This document shows, piece by piece, positions 8,971 to 18,150 of a stretch of 39,804 nt of DNA (its first letter is position 1; each line of letters begins with the position of its first letter). The position numbers were made by a program, and so were the translations under genes. The stretch comes from an uncultured Ectothiorhodospiraceae bacterium. Its GTDB lineage: Bacteria > Pseudomonadota > Gammaproteobacteria > Nitrococcales > Nitrococcaceae. Under the pieces are notes generated by a model. It saw only the letters and a program-made list of their open reading frames with translations, was not told the origin of the DNA and did no database searches. The stretch lies in NCBI GenBank assembly GCA_913057145.1, contig CAJXNJ010000011.1:1-39804 (forward strand), written 5' to 3'.

Positions 8971-9579
8971 TTATCGATCGGCACGACAGATTCGATAGAG
9001 CGCGACTTCGCCGAAGAGATTGGGCAGAAAGCGCGCGAGCAACGGCTCCTTTAAGTCATGAGATACCACGCGGCGCTCCAGGATGTGAATACCCAGCTCT
9101 TCGCAAAGTGCCTCAAAGTCATCAATCGTGCAGAAATGAATATTCGGTGTCTCGTACCAGGCATAAGACAGCGCATCGCTCATGGGCATCCGACCGCGCA
9201 CGGCAAGGTGATAGCGCAGCTTGTAGTAGGCGAAGTTGGGGAAGGTCACAATCCCTGTGCGTCCCACCCGGAGCATCTCGCGCAGCAATTGATCCGGGCG
9301 TTGGACCGCCTGCAGCGTCTGGGTGAGGATGACCTGGTCAAAGGCATCGTCCTCAAAATCCGCGAGCCCTTCATCAAGGTCACTTTCAATCACGTTAATG
9401 CCGTTGGCGAGGCTCTGTGTGATGCCCTCGGGGTCGATTTCAAGCCCGTAGCCGGTCGCATTGCGGCTGTCGAAGAGATAACGCAGCAGCCGGCCGTCGC
9501 CGCAGCCCAGGTCCAGGACCCGCTCGCCGCTATCCACCCAGTCGGCGACGATCTGCAGATCAGCACGAAGCGGATTCAT
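8971..9579 (-). CDS. metW: Methionine biosynthesis protein MetW
   Basis: This 202-aa SAM-methyltransferase-fold protein has motif [16 protein letters not shown] near residues 20-34 and the family segments SDLDEGL and [12 protein letters not shown]. MetW is required together with MetX for homoserine activation in proteobacteria that lack MetA. Its methyltransferase activity is not established. The start overlaps the metX stop by 4 bp (ATGA), which supports coupled synthesis of the two partners. Confidence 0.94.
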   Translation of the reverse strand: MNPLRADLQIVADWVDSGERVLDLGCGDGRLLRYLFDSRNATGYGLEIDPEGITQSLANGINVIESDLDEGLADFEDDAFDQVILTQTLQAVQRPDQLLREMLRVGRTGIVTFPNFAYYKLRYHLAVRGRMPMSDALSYAWYETPNIHFCTIDDFEALCEELGIHILERRVVSHDLKEPLLARFLPNLFGEVALYRICRADR

Positions 9580-10730
9580 GCCCCCACCTCCGCAGCAACC
9601 CGCTGCATGTATGTGCCAAAGACGTCGATGTAGCGCGGTACCGGCATGAGAAAAGCGTCATGGCCGTGATCGGCACGGATCTCGGCGTAGCTCACGCGTT
9701 TGTTGGTATCAAGCAGGGCACGGACAATCTCGCGGCTCGCTGAGGGGGGGAAACGCCAGTCACTGGTAAACGAGGCCACCAGAAACTGCGCCTTGACCTG
9801 CTTGAGCGCGCGCTCAAGGTCGCCCCCGAACTTCGCCGCCGGGTCGAAATAATCCAGAGCCTTGGTCATCAGCAGGTAGGTGTTGGCGTCAAACCGGTCG
9901 ACAAAAGACTGTCCCTGATGGCGCAGATAACTCTCGACCTCAAACTCCACATCGTAGTGGAAGCCAAAATCATCTTCTTCGCCGCGACGGTCGCGGCCGA
10001 ACTTCGCCCCCATCGCCGCTTCCGAGAGATAGGTGATATGCCCGAGCATGCGCGCAAGCATCAGCCCTGTCCGCGGACGGCTGCCCGCGACGGCGTAACG
10101 GCCTTCATGGAAATCCGGATCGGAGCGAATGGCCTGCCGGGCCACTTCATTGAAGGCGATATTCTGGGCCGAGAGCCGGGGCGCTGCGGCAATGACAACG
10201 GCATGCCGGATCCGCTCGGGCAGGTCGATGGCCCACTGCAGCGCCTGCATTCCGCCAAGACTGCCGCCGGCCACCGCCGCCCAACGCTCGACCCCCAGAT
10301 AATCGGCAAGCCGTGCCTGGCTTCTCACCCAGTCGCGCACCGTGACCATGGGGAAATCCGCCCCATAGGGCTTGCCGGTATCCGGGTTGTCGCTGACCGG
10401 GCCGGTGGAGCCATGACAGCCCCCGATGTTGTTGCTGCAGACAATAAAAAAGCGATTGGTATCGAGTGGCTTGCCGGGGCCGATGCAGGCTTCCCACCAG
10501 CCTGGCTTACGCTCACCGTGCTCGTAATAACCGGCTGCATGGTGATTACCTGAGAGTGCATGGCAGACCAGAATGGCGTTACTTGCCTCGGCGTTCAGCT
10601 CGCCATAAGTCTCATAGGCGAGCTCGAAACCCGGCAGGCTGTGCCCGGATTCCAGTTCAAGCGCTTCATCAAAACGCACATGGGCGGGTGTCACCAGCCC
10701 GACAGAGTCTTCCGGAAATTGCTCGCTCAT
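9576..10730 (-). CDS. metX: Homoserine O-acyltransferase, probably succinyl type (MetX)
   Basis: This 384-aa alpha/beta-hydrolase has the nucleophile S157 in [13 protein letters not shown] and the catalytic His in [11 protein letters not shown] near the C-terminus. It activates homoserine as the first committed step of methionine synthesis. In gammaproteobacteria a MetX paired with MetW is usually a homoserine succinyltransferase, so succinyl-CoA use is inferred from context rather than from residues I can assign. It is 2 bp from yggT and overlaps metW by 4 bp. Confidence 0.93.
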   Translation of the reverse strand: MSEQFPEDSVGLVTPAHVRFDEALELESGHSLPGFELAYETYGELNAEASNAILVCHALSGNHHAAGYYEHGERKPGWWEACIGPGKPLDTNRFFIVCSNNIGGCHGSTGPVSDNPDTGKPYGADFPMVTVRDWVRSQARLADYLGVERWAAVAGGSLGGMQALQWAIDLPERIRHAVVIAAAPRLSAQNIAFNEVARQAIRSDPDFHEGRYAVAGSRPRTGLMLARMLGHITYLSEAAMGAKFGRDRRGEEDDFGFHYDVEFEVESYLRHQGQSFVDRFDANTYLLMTKALDYFDPAAKFGGDLERALKQVKAQFLVASFTSDWRFPPSASREIVRALLDTNKRVSYAEIRADHGHDAFLMPVPRYIDVFGTYMQRVAAEVGA

Positions 10731-10732
10731 GG

Positions 10733-11311
10733 CTACATCATGAGCCCCGGGGCGATATGGTCAAGCGGCGGCATGACCAGCATCTTTGCGACCTGAATGG
10801 CGATAATGGCGGCTAGCGGCGAGAGATCGATGCCCCCGAGCGGCGGCAGGATGCTGCGAATCGGCCGGATGACTGGCTCCGTGAGGCTCAGCAGAATGGT
10901 CGTCGCCGGGTTGTAGTCATGCGGATTCACCCAGGAGAGGATGGCCCGCACGATGATCGCCACCAGATAGACATTGAATAAAAGCCCGATGAGCTCGGCG
11001 GGAGTGCGCAGCACCAGATACTCAATGCGCGGAGTGACCCCGGCGATCATCATTAATAACGCGAGCGAGATCATCTGCAGGATGATCATCAGCAGCACGG
11101 CCGAGAAATCAAAGCCGCCCCAGCCTGGCACCAGGCGGCGCAGCGGATGCAGCAGAGGTTGGGTGATGCGCACCAGAAACTGCGAGAGCGGATTGTAGAA
11201 ATCCGCTCTTACCCACTGCAGCAGAAACCGCAGCATCACGGCCATGATGTAGAGGCTGAAAAGCGTGTCGACCAGAAAGGCGAGCGGATGGGTGAGATAG
11301 CCCGGTGTCAT
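10733..11311 (-). CDS. yggT: YggT family membrane protein
   Basis: This 192-aa inner-membrane protein is built of two tandem YggT units. Each has two hydrophobic segments and the conserved pattern of an R-x-L-x-W-N/V-P stretch followed by a PLLRPLR/PVIRPIR-type motif. Both units are intact. YggT proteins have been linked to osmotic or potassium tolerance, but the mechanism is unclear. The start overlaps the proC stop by 4 bp, as in many gammaproteobacteria. Confidence 0.9.
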   Translation of the reverse strand: MTPGYLTHPLAFLVDTLFSLYIMAVMLRFLLQWVRADFYNPLSQFLVRITQPLLHPLRRLVPGWGGFDFSAVLLMIILQMISLALLMMIAGVTPRIEYLVLRTPAELIGLLFNVYLVAIIVRAILSWVNPHDYNPATTILLSLTEPVIRPIRSILPPLGGIDLSPLAAIIAIQVAKMLVMPPLDHIAPGLMM

Positions 11312-12141
11312 TGCGATTGTGCTCCCAGCTCGTCGCCCAGTTCGGCGGCGCGGCGTGCCGCGGCTCCCAGGGCTTTTGCATAGAGCCCTGCCAGATCGCC
11401 GCGGTTGAATTCTTCGATTGCCGCCGCCGTCGTGCCGCCCGGTGAGGTCACCCGTTTGCGCAGCGTGGCGGCATCTTCCGAGCTCTCCAACGCCATGCGT
11501 GCGGCACCGAGTGCGGTCTCGAGCGTGAGCAGGCGGGCCGTCTCCCGATCCAGTCCCAGCTGCTCGGCGGCCTGCTGCATGACTTCCATGGTGTAGAAGA
11601 AATAGGCGGGCCCGCTGCCGGATAACGCCGTAACGGCATCCATTTGTTGTTCATCGGCAAGCCAGACCACCATGCCCACCGCGCGCATGGTGCTCTCGGC
11701 AAGATCGCGCTGATCGGCAGTCACCGCTGCATTGGCAAACAGCGCGGTTGCGCCGGTTTGTACCAGAGCCGGTGTATTGGGCATGGCTCTGACCACCGGG
11801 GCATTTTCCCCGAGCCAGCCGGCAATATCTGCGCTGCGAACGCCCGCGGCGATGGACATCACCAGGCTCGCCTGGTCGCGAATCTGTGCCGCGAGATCGC
11901 CGGCCACCTCGGCGACGGTGTTGGGTTTGACGGCAAGAATAACGGCATCCGCACCGCGGGCGGCCGTGGCGTTATCCTCAAAGCCCTGAATGGCGAAGTC
12001 GTTAATCAATGCCTCGCGCCGTGCAGCATCCGGTTCGGCGACGCGAATGGCGGCAGCCGGATGGCCATCGGCGATCAGCCCGCCGATTAAGCTGCGGGCC
12101 ATATTGCCGCCGCCGATAAAGCTGATGATTTTCTCACTCAT
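11308..12141 (-). CDS. proC: Pyrroline-5-carboxylate reductase
   Basis: This 277-aa NAD(P)-dependent enzyme performs the last step of proline synthesis. The N-terminal Rossmann motif is IGGGNMARSLIGGL. The conserved ALSGSGPAYFFYTMEVM and C-terminal KRVTSPGGTTAAAIEEF segments mark ProC. Start and stop overlap neighbours by 4 bp on both sides (yggS upstream, yggT downstream), the usual yggS-proC-yggT unit. Confidence 0.97.
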   Translation of the reverse strand: MSEKIISFIGGGNMARSLIGGLIADGHPAAAIRVAEPDAARREALINDFAIQGFEDNATAARGADAVILAVKPNTVAEVAGDLAAQIRDQASLVMSIAAGVRSADIAGWLGENAPVVRAMPNTPALVQTGATALFANAAVTADQRDLAESTMRAVGMVVWLADEQQMDAVTALSGSGPAYFFYTMEVMQQAAEQLGLDRETARLLTLETALGAARMALESSEDAATLRKRVTSPGGTTAAAIEEFNRGDLAGLYAKALGAAARRAAELGDELGAQSQ

Positions 12142-12854
12142 GATGTCTTCTCCGGCCGTGGCCCGAATACCGCCGTGCCCAGTCGCACCAGGGTGCTCCC
12201 CTCGGCAATGGCTGCCTCGAGATCATTGGACATGCCCATGGACAGCGTGTCGAGCGTGAATCCTGATTCAATCAGTGCCTCCTGCAGGCAGCGAAGCTCA
12301 CGAAAAGCGGCGCGTTGCTCGGCAAACTCATCCACGGCTTCGGGCAGGGTCATTAATCCGCGCAGACAAAGCCCCGGCAGCCCGGCTATTTCATGGGCAA
12401 GCGCCTCGGCCTGTGCCGGCTCCACGCCGGATTTGCTCGCCTCGCCACTGACATTCACCTGAATGCAGCAGTTCAGTGCCGGCAGGCCCGCCGGGCGCTG
12501 CTCCGAGAGCCGTCGGGCAATCTTGGCCCGGTCGATGGTATGCACCCAGTCGAAATGCTCGGCGACAGCTCTGGTTTTGTTGGATTGCAAAGCCCCGATG
12601 AAATGCCACTCGATCGGTTTGTCCTGCAGTTGCTCGCATTTCTCGACGCCCTCCTGCAGGTAGTTCTCGCCAAAAGCCCTCTGGCCGGCGGCGAGCGCCT
12701 CTTCAATCAGGCTCACCGGCTGGCGCTTGCTTACCGCGAGCAAACGCACACTGCCGGCCGGGCGGCCGTATTGCTGCTCGGCTTGCGCGATGCGTGCCTG
12801 AAGGCTCGATAATCGCTCGGTCACGCTGGTCTTAAGAGGCCTGTGTTCGGTCAT
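12138..12854 (-). CDS. yggS: YggS family pyridoxal-phosphate homeostasis protein
   Basis: This 238-aa PLP-binding TIM-barrel protein (PLPBP family) controls free PLP and amino-acid balance and has no known catalytic turnover. The PLP lysine is in LLAVSKRQP. GENYLQEG, WHFIGALQSNK and MGMSNDLEAAI are family motifs. The ATG at 12854 is chosen because an upstream in-frame codon at 12935 would run into the preceding gene and add residues not typical of the family. A 52-bp gap to the preceding gene is the largest in this run. Confidence 0.92.
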   Translation of the reverse strand: MTEHRPLKTSVTERLSSLQARIAQAEQQYGRPAGSVRLLAVSKRQPVSLIEEALAAGQRAFGENYLQEGVEKCEQLQDKPIEWHFIGALQSNKTRAVAEHFDWVHTIDRAKIARRLSEQRPAGLPALNCCIQVNVSGEASKSGVEPAQAEALAHEIAGLPGLCLRGLMTLPEAVDEFAEQRAAFRELRCLQEALIESGFTLDTLSMGMSNDLEAAIAEGSTLVRLGTAVFGPRPEKTS

Positions 12855-12906
12855 TGACTTGATAATAAGGCCTGTCTGGCGGATGCGTCGACCGGCTGTC
12901 TGCCTG

Positions 12907-13620
12907 TCATCCGGTTTTTCGGCAGGGGAATTCATGCCATTGCACAGATCCCACCGCCGCTTTCAGTCCGCCGGGCGATTGGGCGGTCGCACTTCGACCC
13001 CAGGGCATGAGCGCAATGATTTCAGTCTGCGCGCGACGCTCGCCCGGCAGTTCGCTGAGATAAAGCGCGAGCAGCTCGAGGACATCGCCTTCAAAGACGC
13101 CGGGGCGTTCCTCGGGCAGTGCCACCCGCGCCGGCAGCCCCAGGGACTCCAGCGTGCCGATGCCTGCAATCGCCTGCTCGGCCAATGCCGGTAAGTAAAA
13201 GCGTGATGGGGCAAGGCGGGCCGGTATGCCGTATTGCCCGCCAAGGATGACGAGATTGACCCGCTCTGCCTGTGTCTCGGCGAGATGCAGGGCGGCCCCG
13301 ATGCCAATATCCTCGGCCACGACAATCGCTGATTCCGCTGTCTTTGGCTGCAGGGCATCTCCCATGAGCGCCGAGCGCTTGATCGCCGAGCCGGGGCCAA
13401 GCCCTTCGGGCAGCAACGCGGCGGGTAGCACCCCGGCGATCCAACCTTCGCCGGCATCAGCGTCCCGCACCGGCAGGCAGAAACGCTGCTCGTTGGTCTC
13501 CAGCCAGAGCCAGTGCCCCGGGGCGGGAGTGGTTGTCTCCGGGGTTTTCTCCCAGGGTAGACGAATCAGCCGCCAGTCATCGGCAATTGGCGTGGCATCA
13601 ATGAGCCGGGTTGGCGTCAT
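12907..13620 (-). CDS. Ferredoxin-reductase-like (PyrK-like) protein, divergent
   Basis: This 237-aa protein follows the layout of FNR-type flavin reductases. A short beta-barrel part carries PGHWLWLE and RFCLPVRD, a GPGSAIKR loop follows, and then a nucleotide-binding half begins at AIVVAEDIGIGAALHLAE. It lacks the C-terminal cysteine cluster that binds 2Fe-2S in PyrK. Its place between the inactive dihydroorotase gene (4-bp overlap) and yggS suggests a link to pyrimidine metabolism, but loss of the cluster argues against a normal dihydroorotate dehydrogenase subunit. Assignment rests on pattern similarity only. Confidence 0.5.
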   Translation of the reverse strand: MTPTRLIDATPIADDWRLIRLPWEKTPETTTPAPGHWLWLETNEQRFCLPVRDADAGEGWIAGVLPAALLPEGLGPGSAIKRSALMGDALQPKTAESAIVVAEDIGIGAALHLAETQAERVNLVILGGQYGIPARLAPSRFYLPALAEQAIAGIGTLESLGLPARVALPEERPGVFEGDVLELLALYLSELPGERRAQTEIIALMPWGRSATAQSPGGLKAAVGSVQWHEFPCRKTG

Positions 13621-14894
13621 TGCGTTGGCTGATGAACGAGGCGGCCGGCGATCAGGGTATGTGTTGCACGGGCGCTGAACTCCCAGCCGAGGAAGGGCGA
13701 GTTCTTGCCGCGGCTTTGCAGCGACTCATTGGTGCAGAACCAGGGCGCGTTCGGGTTGACCAGGGTGATATCCGCCGGTGCGCCTTCGGCGAGACGCCCG
13801 CTCTCGAGCCCGAGCAGTTTCGCCGGCTCAATGGTGACGGCAGCCAGGGCTTTATGCAGGGAGAGGACCTCTTCTTCCACCAGGCGCAGAACAAGCGCCA
13901 GCAATGTATCAATGCCGGAGGCACCGGGTTCGGTGCTGGCGAAAGGTCCATCCTTGGCGTCCTGATCATGCGGCTGGTGGTCAGAGCAGATGATGCGGAT
14001 GACCCCATCAGAGACGGCCTGACGCAGTGCCTCACGATCAATGATATCCCGCAGCGGTGGTTGTAAGTGGAAGCGCGGGTCAAATTCCATGGCGTCCTGG
14101 TCGGTGAGGAAGAGCTGATGGACGGCCACATCGGCGGAGAGCTTGCGGCCCTCGCCAAGTGCAGCTGTCATCAGCCGGACACCTTCGACGCTGGACAGGC
14201 GGCCAAAATGCACCCGGGCCTGAGTTGCACTGGCGATAGCCATTTGTCTGCCAAGCCCTGCGGTCTCCGCGGCGGCAGGCACGCCGGCAAGGCCCAGGCG
14301 GGTGGCGGTCGGCCCTTCATTCAGACAGCCCTGTGCGAGCGCGGTGTCCACGGGGGTCAGCAGACAGGGCAGGGCAAAGGTGCTGGCATATTCAAGGGCC
14401 CGCCGCAGCACCAGCGAGTCAGCGACCGGATATCCGCCATCGGATAATCCCGGGCAGCCGGCCGCAGCCAATCCGGCCATGCCGGGTAGCTGCTCACCGG
14501 CGAGCCCCGTTGTCAGTGCTCCCAATGCGACGACGCGGGCAGCGCCTGCTGCCTCGGCTCGATGGTGGACCAGTTCGACAACGGACGGGGAGTCCATGAC
14601 CGGTTGCGTGTCGGGTGGGACCACCAGGGTGGTGATGCCGGCGCTTGCCGCCGCGCGCGCCTCGCTGGCGATATCCGCTTTGCGGGTAGCGCCCGGCTCG
14701 CGGGTCCGGGCAGCCAGATCAATCAGCCCGGGTATCGCCCATTGCCCGTCGGCCTCGATGGTCTGCACCGGCGTGAAATCACTGACTTCGCCAAGCGCGA
14801 CAATGCGGCCATCGGCAATGGCGATATCGCCTGTGCTATCCAGTCCGCTGTCCGGGTCAATCAGGCGGGCGTTACGGATGAGAATTCGGCTCAT
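13617..14894 (-). CDS. pyrX: Non-catalytic dihydroorotase-like subunit of ATCase (PyrC'/PyrX)
   Basis: This 425-aa amidohydrolase-fold protein resembles class I dihydroorotase, but the metal-binding HxH is lost. The expected D-L-H-x-H-x-R-E-P-G reads [10 protein letters not shown] at residues 59-68, with Ala 61 and Arg 63 replacing both histidines. The later HVSTA-type histidine is also replaced (FGRLSSVEG). In Pseudomonas and relatives such an inactive PyrC' is structurally required for the PyrB dodecamer. The 4-bp overlap with pyrB supports that role here. An active dihydroorotase must be encoded elsewhere. Confidence 0.9.
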   Translation of the reverse strand: MSRILIRNARLIDPDSGLDSTGDIAIADGRIVALGEVSDFTPVQTIEADGQWAIPGLIDLAARTREPGATRKADIASEARAAASAGITTLVVPPDTQPVMDSPSVVELVHHRAEAAGAARVVALGALTTGLAGEQLPGMAGLAAAGCPGLSDGGYPVADSLVLRRALEYASTFALPCLLTPVDTALAQGCLNEGPTATRLGLAGVPAAAETAGLGRQMAIASATQARVHFGRLSSVEGVRLMTAALGEGRKLSADVAVHQLFLTDQDAMEFDPRFHLQPPLRDIIDREALRQAVSDGVIRIICSDHQPHDQDAKDGPFASTEPGASGIDTLLALVLRLVEEEVLSLHKALAAVTIEPAKLLGLESGRLAEGAPADITLVNPNAPWFCTNESLQSRGKNSPFLGWEFSARATHTLIAGRLVHQPTQ

Positions 14895-15859
14895 GTCGAC
14901 TCCCGTGCCGTCTCCGGCTGCAGTCCCAGTACCAGTGACATGACCGCCATGCGCACGGCAATGCCGTTGGTTACCTGCTCGAGAATGACGGAGCGCGGAC
15001 CGTCCGCCAGTGAGGAGTCGATTTCAACGCCTCGATTGATCGGGCCCGGATGCATCACGATGGCCTGTGGATGGGCTGAGCGCAGCCTCGCCTCACTGAG
15101 TCCGTAGTGACGAAAATACTCCGCCTCGCCCGGCAGCAGCGCTCCTTGCATGCGCTCACGCTGCAGGCGCAGGGCGATGACGACATCGGCATCCCGAAGC
15201 CCGGCGCCAAGGTCGTTGTAAACCTGCACGCCGAGGCTGTCGATATCGCCTGGCAGCAGGGTGTTGGGCGCGACCACCCGGATTTCACCGGCTCCGAGGC
15301 CATTGAATGCATGAATCTGTGAGCGGGCGACACGCGAATGCGCGATATCACCGACGATGGCGATGCGCAGTTGCTCGAAATCACCCTTGTGCTGACGGAT
15401 GGTGTAGGCATCCAGCATGGCCTGCGTGGGATGCGCATGCCAGCCATCGCCGGCATTCAGTACCGCAACGCCCGGGTCGACATGGCGCGCGAAGTATTCG
15501 GCCGCACCGCTCTGGCTGTGGCGGATGACGAACATGTCTGCCTGCATGGCCTGCAGGTTGCGCAGCATATCGAGCAGGCTCTCGCCCTTGGTGGTTGTGG
15601 TGTCGACGCTTACATTCAGGACATCGGCCGAGAGCCGCTTGGCAGCCAGCTCAAAGGTCGTGCGGGTCCGTGTGCTCGATTCAAAGAACAGGTTGATCAC
15701 GGTCCGGCCGCGCAGCAGCGGGACTTTCTTGACCGATTTGCCAATGACACCCGAGAACGATTCAGCGGTGTCCAGAATGCGGGTGAGTAATGCGGGGTCG
15801 AGGCCTTCGGTGGTGAGGAAGTGGCGCAGCTGGCCGTTTTCATCAAGCTGCACGCTCAT
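14891..15859 (-). CDS. pyrB: Aspartate carbamoyltransferase catalytic subunit
   Basis: This 322-aa enzyme condenses carbamoyl phosphate and aspartate, the first committed step of pyrimidine synthesis. The carbamoyl-phosphate loop [10 protein letters not shown] is near residues 61-70. [12 protein letters not shown] and [13 protein letters not shown] are the other family signatures. Both ends overlap neighbours by 4 bp. The partner is the inactive PyrC'-type gene rather than a PyrI regulatory chain, which places it in the class A/Pseudomonas-type ATCases. Confidence 0.96.
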   Translation of the reverse strand: MSVQLDENGQLRHFLTTEGLDPALLTRILDTAESFSGVIGKSVKKVPLLRGRTVINLFFESSTRTRTTFELAAKRLSADVLNVSVDTTTTKGESLLDMLRNLQAMQADMFVIRHSQSGAAEYFARHVDPGVAVLNAGDGWHAHPTQAMLDAYTIRQHKGDFEQLRIAIVGDIAHSRVARSQIHAFNGLGAGEIRVVAPNTLLPGDIDSLGVQVYNDLGAGLRDADVVIALRLQRERMQGALLPGEAEYFRHYGLSEARLRSAHPQAIVMHPGPINRGVEIDSSLADGPRSVILEQVTNGIAVRMAVMSLVLGLQPETAREST

Positions 15860-16368
15860 TCATTGGCCTCCTCGATGACCAGGTGAAGCGGATCGGGCCC
15901 GCGCAGCTTGACGCGTTGCCGCGGTGGCAACTCGATTTCATGGGCTGCGATATCCGCACTGATCGGCAGCTCCCGACCCGGTCGCTGCATCAGTACAGCA
16001 AGCCGGATCGCCGCCGGCCGGCCATAGTCGAAGAGCTCGTTCATCGCGGCGCGAATGGTACGGCCGGTGTAGAGAATGTCATCGATGAGAATGATCACCC
16101 GGCCGTCAATATCCATGGGCATGCGGGTAGGGCGCACGGTGGCCTGCAAACCGCCCTGAGCCAGATCGTCGCGGTAGAAAGCGATATCAACGGCGCCCGG
16201 CTCATCGGCAAGTCCGATTCGAGCCTGCAGGGCCTCGGCGAGCCAGTAGCCACCCTGATGGATACCGACCAGCGCACAATGCTCTCGGCCTTCACGCTCG
16301 ATGAGCTCGCGCACGGCTTCGGTGAACTCATCCAGAAGCGGTTCAATGTCGGGCAGATTGATGCTCAC
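15856..16368 (-). CDS. pyrR: PyrR family regulator/uracil phosphoribosyltransferase
   Basis: This 170-aa phosphoribosyltransferase-fold protein has the PRPP loop [18 protein letters not shown] and the family end [14 protein letters not shown]. In Firmicutes PyrR is an attenuation regulator. In gammaproteobacteria of this gene order the regulatory role is less clear, and I see no PyrR-binding leader upstream. It sits between ruvX and pyrB with 4-bp overlaps on each side. Confidence 0.92.
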   Translation of the reverse strand: MSINLPDIEPLLDEFTEAVRELIEREGREHCALVGIHQGGYWLAEALQARIGLADEPGAVDIAFYRDDLAQGGLQATVRPTRMPMDIDGRVIILIDDILYTGRTIRAAMNELFDYGRPAAIRLAVLMQRPGRELPISADIAAHEIELPPRQRVKLRGPDPLHLVIEEANE

Positions 16369-16778
16369 GATGACTGCTCGCTTAACCAGGTTTCGAGAAT
16401 AATACGCGCTGCTTCGGCATCTAGCACGTCCGTTGCCTGACCGCGTTCACGAAGTGATTCCGCGGCGGCATGGCTTGAGAGGTGTTCATCAATGCGATGC
16501 ACGCTCAATCCCGAGCGTCTTGCCAGCTCGCCGGCAAAACGCTCGGCAATGCGTGTGCTGTGTGAAGCGCTGCCATCGGCCTGGCGTGGAATACCCACAA
16601 TGACTGCGTCGGGTTGCCATTCGCTTAGATGGGCATTGACCATGGCCCAATCCGGCTCACCCGCCTTGCAGCGGATCACATCCAGCGCTCTCGCGGTAGC
16701 CGTCACACGTTCGCCAACGGCCACCCCCAGGCGTTTTTCGCCGGCGTCAAAACCCAAATAAAGACCTGTGCCGCTCAT
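16365..16778 (-). CDS. ruvX: Putative pre-16S rRNA nuclease / Holliday-junction resolvase-like YqgF
   Basis: This 137-aa RNase H-fold protein has LGFDAGEKRLGVAVGE at the N-terminus, VGIPRQADGS in the middle and DEHLSS plus a C-terminal DAEAARIIL helix. The acidic residues expected in the active site are kept. YqgF trims pre-16S rRNA and was earlier proposed as a resolvase. The ATG at 16778 gives the standard N-terminus, and a longer upstream frame to 16823 adds an atypical extension. It is probably the first gene of the twelve-gene run. yqgE/algH, usually next to it, is absent. Confidence 0.92.
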   Translation of the reverse strand: MSGTGLYLGFDAGEKRLGVAVGERVTATARALDVIRCKAGEPDWAMVNAHLSEWQPDAVIVGIPRQADGSASHSTRIAERFAGELARRSGLSVHRIDEHLSSHAAAESLRERGQATDVLDAEAARIILETWLSEQSS

Positions 16779-16856
16779 CGTCAGACAGTATCGGCGAGTG
16801 CTTTGCTGTGAACAAGTGGTCATTTTCCTGGCAGTTTTTGCGCTAGATAAAGCCTG

Positions 16857-16898
16857 TTGCGGTCGGAATTCACGGAGCCTATGCTATGGCCTATGCTA
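16857..16898 (+). promoter_or_regulatory. Candidate vapBC promoter with direct repeats
   Basis: TTGCGG (16857-16862) and TATGCT (16880-16885) are separated by 17 bp and make a plausible sigma-70 promoter. The 10-mer GCCTATGCTA occurs at 16877-16886 and again at 16889-16898, 12 bp apart, overlapping the -10 and start point. That is the usual position for autoregulatory VapBC binding, but operator function is inferred. Confidence 0.45.
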
Positions 16899-16924
16899 AG
16901 CAATGGATGACAAGACAATACGCG

Positions 16925-17185
16925 ATGAGTAATCCCCGTCATGCCCGCTTGTTCCGCAATGGTCGCAACCAGGCCATTCGTATTCCGCGTGAGATGGAAC
17001 TCCCGGGGGAGGAGGTTTTAGTGCGCAAGGAAGGCGGTCGTTTGATTATCGAGCCGATCGAGCGAGAGGGTCTGTTGCCGTGGTTGCACAGCCTTGCGCC
17101 TCTTGATCAGGCTTTCCCCGATGTTGATCAAGGACTCACCGGGCTGGATGATCCGGATCTGGCCGATTTTTCTGATCAGTCGTGA
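16925..17185 (+). CDS. vapB: VapB-type antitoxin (AbrB/SpoVT fold)
   Basis: This 86-aa protein begins with a swapped-hairpin AbrB DNA-binding domain (ARLFRNGRNQAIRIPREMEL) and ends in an acidic tail that would bind and block the toxin. The ATG at 16925 is preferred because an in-frame ATG at 16886 lies inside the predicted promoter. 16907 is also possible. The stop shares a base with the vapC ATG (TGATG at 17183-17187). The module lies on the strand opposite to the surrounding gshB/ruvX genes. Confidence 0.87.
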   Translation: MSNPRHARLFRNGRNQAIRIPREMELPGEEVLVRKEGGRLIIEPIEREGLLPWLHSLAPLDQAFPDVDQGLTGLDDPDLADFSDQS

Positions 17186-17598
17186 TGACCCGATCGTATC
17201 TGCTCGACACCAATATTATTTCGGATCTCATTCGTGAACCGCAGGGGACGGTGACCCAGCACATTGAACGCGTTGGGCCAGGCCAAGTCTGCACCAATGT
17301 GGTTGTCGCCTGTGAATTGCGCTTCGGAGCCAGGAAGTCCGATTCGCAGAAGCTCGCCGCGCGAATTGATCAACTGCTCTCTTATTTGCCGGTTCACCCG
17401 CTTGAGCCCGGCGTTGATCAGGCCTATGCGCGATTGCGCCTGGCGCTGGAGCAAAAGGGACGGCCGATCGGCCCGAATGATCTGCTGATTGCCGCGGATG
17501 CACTCACCCGCGGCTGCACGCTGGTCACCGATAATATGCGCGAGTTCCGGCGTATTGCAGGGCTGGCCGTCGAAAACTGGCGCCTACTCCCCGAATGA
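17185..17598 (+). CDS. vapC: VapC-type PIN-domain toxin ribonuclease
   Basis: This 137-aa PIN-domain protein keeps all four acidic metal ligands: D8 in YLLDTN, E44 in ACELRFGA, D99 in GPNDLLIAA and D116 in LVTDN. VapC toxins cleave tRNA or rRNA, but the target here is unknown. It looks intact. Its 3' end overlaps the convergent tonB-like gene by 15 bp, so insertion of the module was tight. Confidence 0.92.
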   Translation: MTRSYLLDTNIISDLIREPQGTVTQHIERVGPGQVCTNVVVACELRFGARKSDSQKLAARIDQLLSYLPVHPLEPGVDQAYARLRLALEQKGRPIGPNDLLIAADALTRGCTLVTDNMREFRRIAGLAVENWRLLPE

Positions 17599-18150
17599 CC
17601 AGGCGCGGGTGATCACCAGCGCGTCATTACCCTGCAGCACCTCGGATGGCACCGCGGCGTACGGGGCGGCTGCGCGCACCAATTCATTGGCGGCCTGGTG
17701 CAGGGCCGGGTTTTCGCTGCCGGCCATGATGCGGGTTTCAACCACCTCACCCTGTGCATTGAGGGTGACGGCCATGACAACCCGGCCGCTCAGGCCCTGC
17801 TGGCGTAGCGCCTCGGGATAGTTTTGATTGCCGATGGTCTCCGCCTGAACGATCCAGTCACGTAGATACCGCGCTGCTGGCCCATCGTCCGTGGTGCCAT
17901 CGATATGCCGTTGATTGGGCTGCATTATGGCCGAGGCATTGTTGTCTGCTGCCTCTGCCGCTTCGGCAAAGAGTCGCAGTTCCGACTCGGCAGCCGGCTC
18001 GAGCTGCAGTTCGAGTGTCAGCGGCTCGGTGTTGATGACCGGTGCTTTTGGCGCCCCGCCCATAGGGCCGAACAGGACCAGCACATGGATGATCACCGAC
18101 AGGAACATCGCCATGAGCACTCGGTCGCGGGCCAGCACCGGATCGTTCAT
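17584..18150 (-). CDS. TonB-like energy-transducer family protein
   Basis: This 188-aa protein has one N-terminal membrane segment (about residues 10-30), a short periplasmic linker without the usual Pro-rich repeats, and a TonB C-terminal domain (YPEALRQQGLSGRVVMAVTLNAQG, about residues 109-132). Pseudomonas-type genomes carry a similar gene directly after gshB. No exbB/exbD lies nearby, so it may not be the main TonB. It overlaps the gshB stop by 4 bp. Confidence 0.82.
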   Translation of the reverse strand: MNDPVLARDRVLMAMFLSVIIHVLVLFGPMGGAPKAPVINTEPLTLELQLEPAAESELRLFAEAAEAADNNASAIMQPNQRHIDGTTDDGPAARYLRDWIVQAETIGNQNYPEALRQQGLSGRVVMAVTLNAQGEVVETRIMAGSENPALHQAANELVRAAAPYAAVPSEVLQGNDALVITRAWSFGE

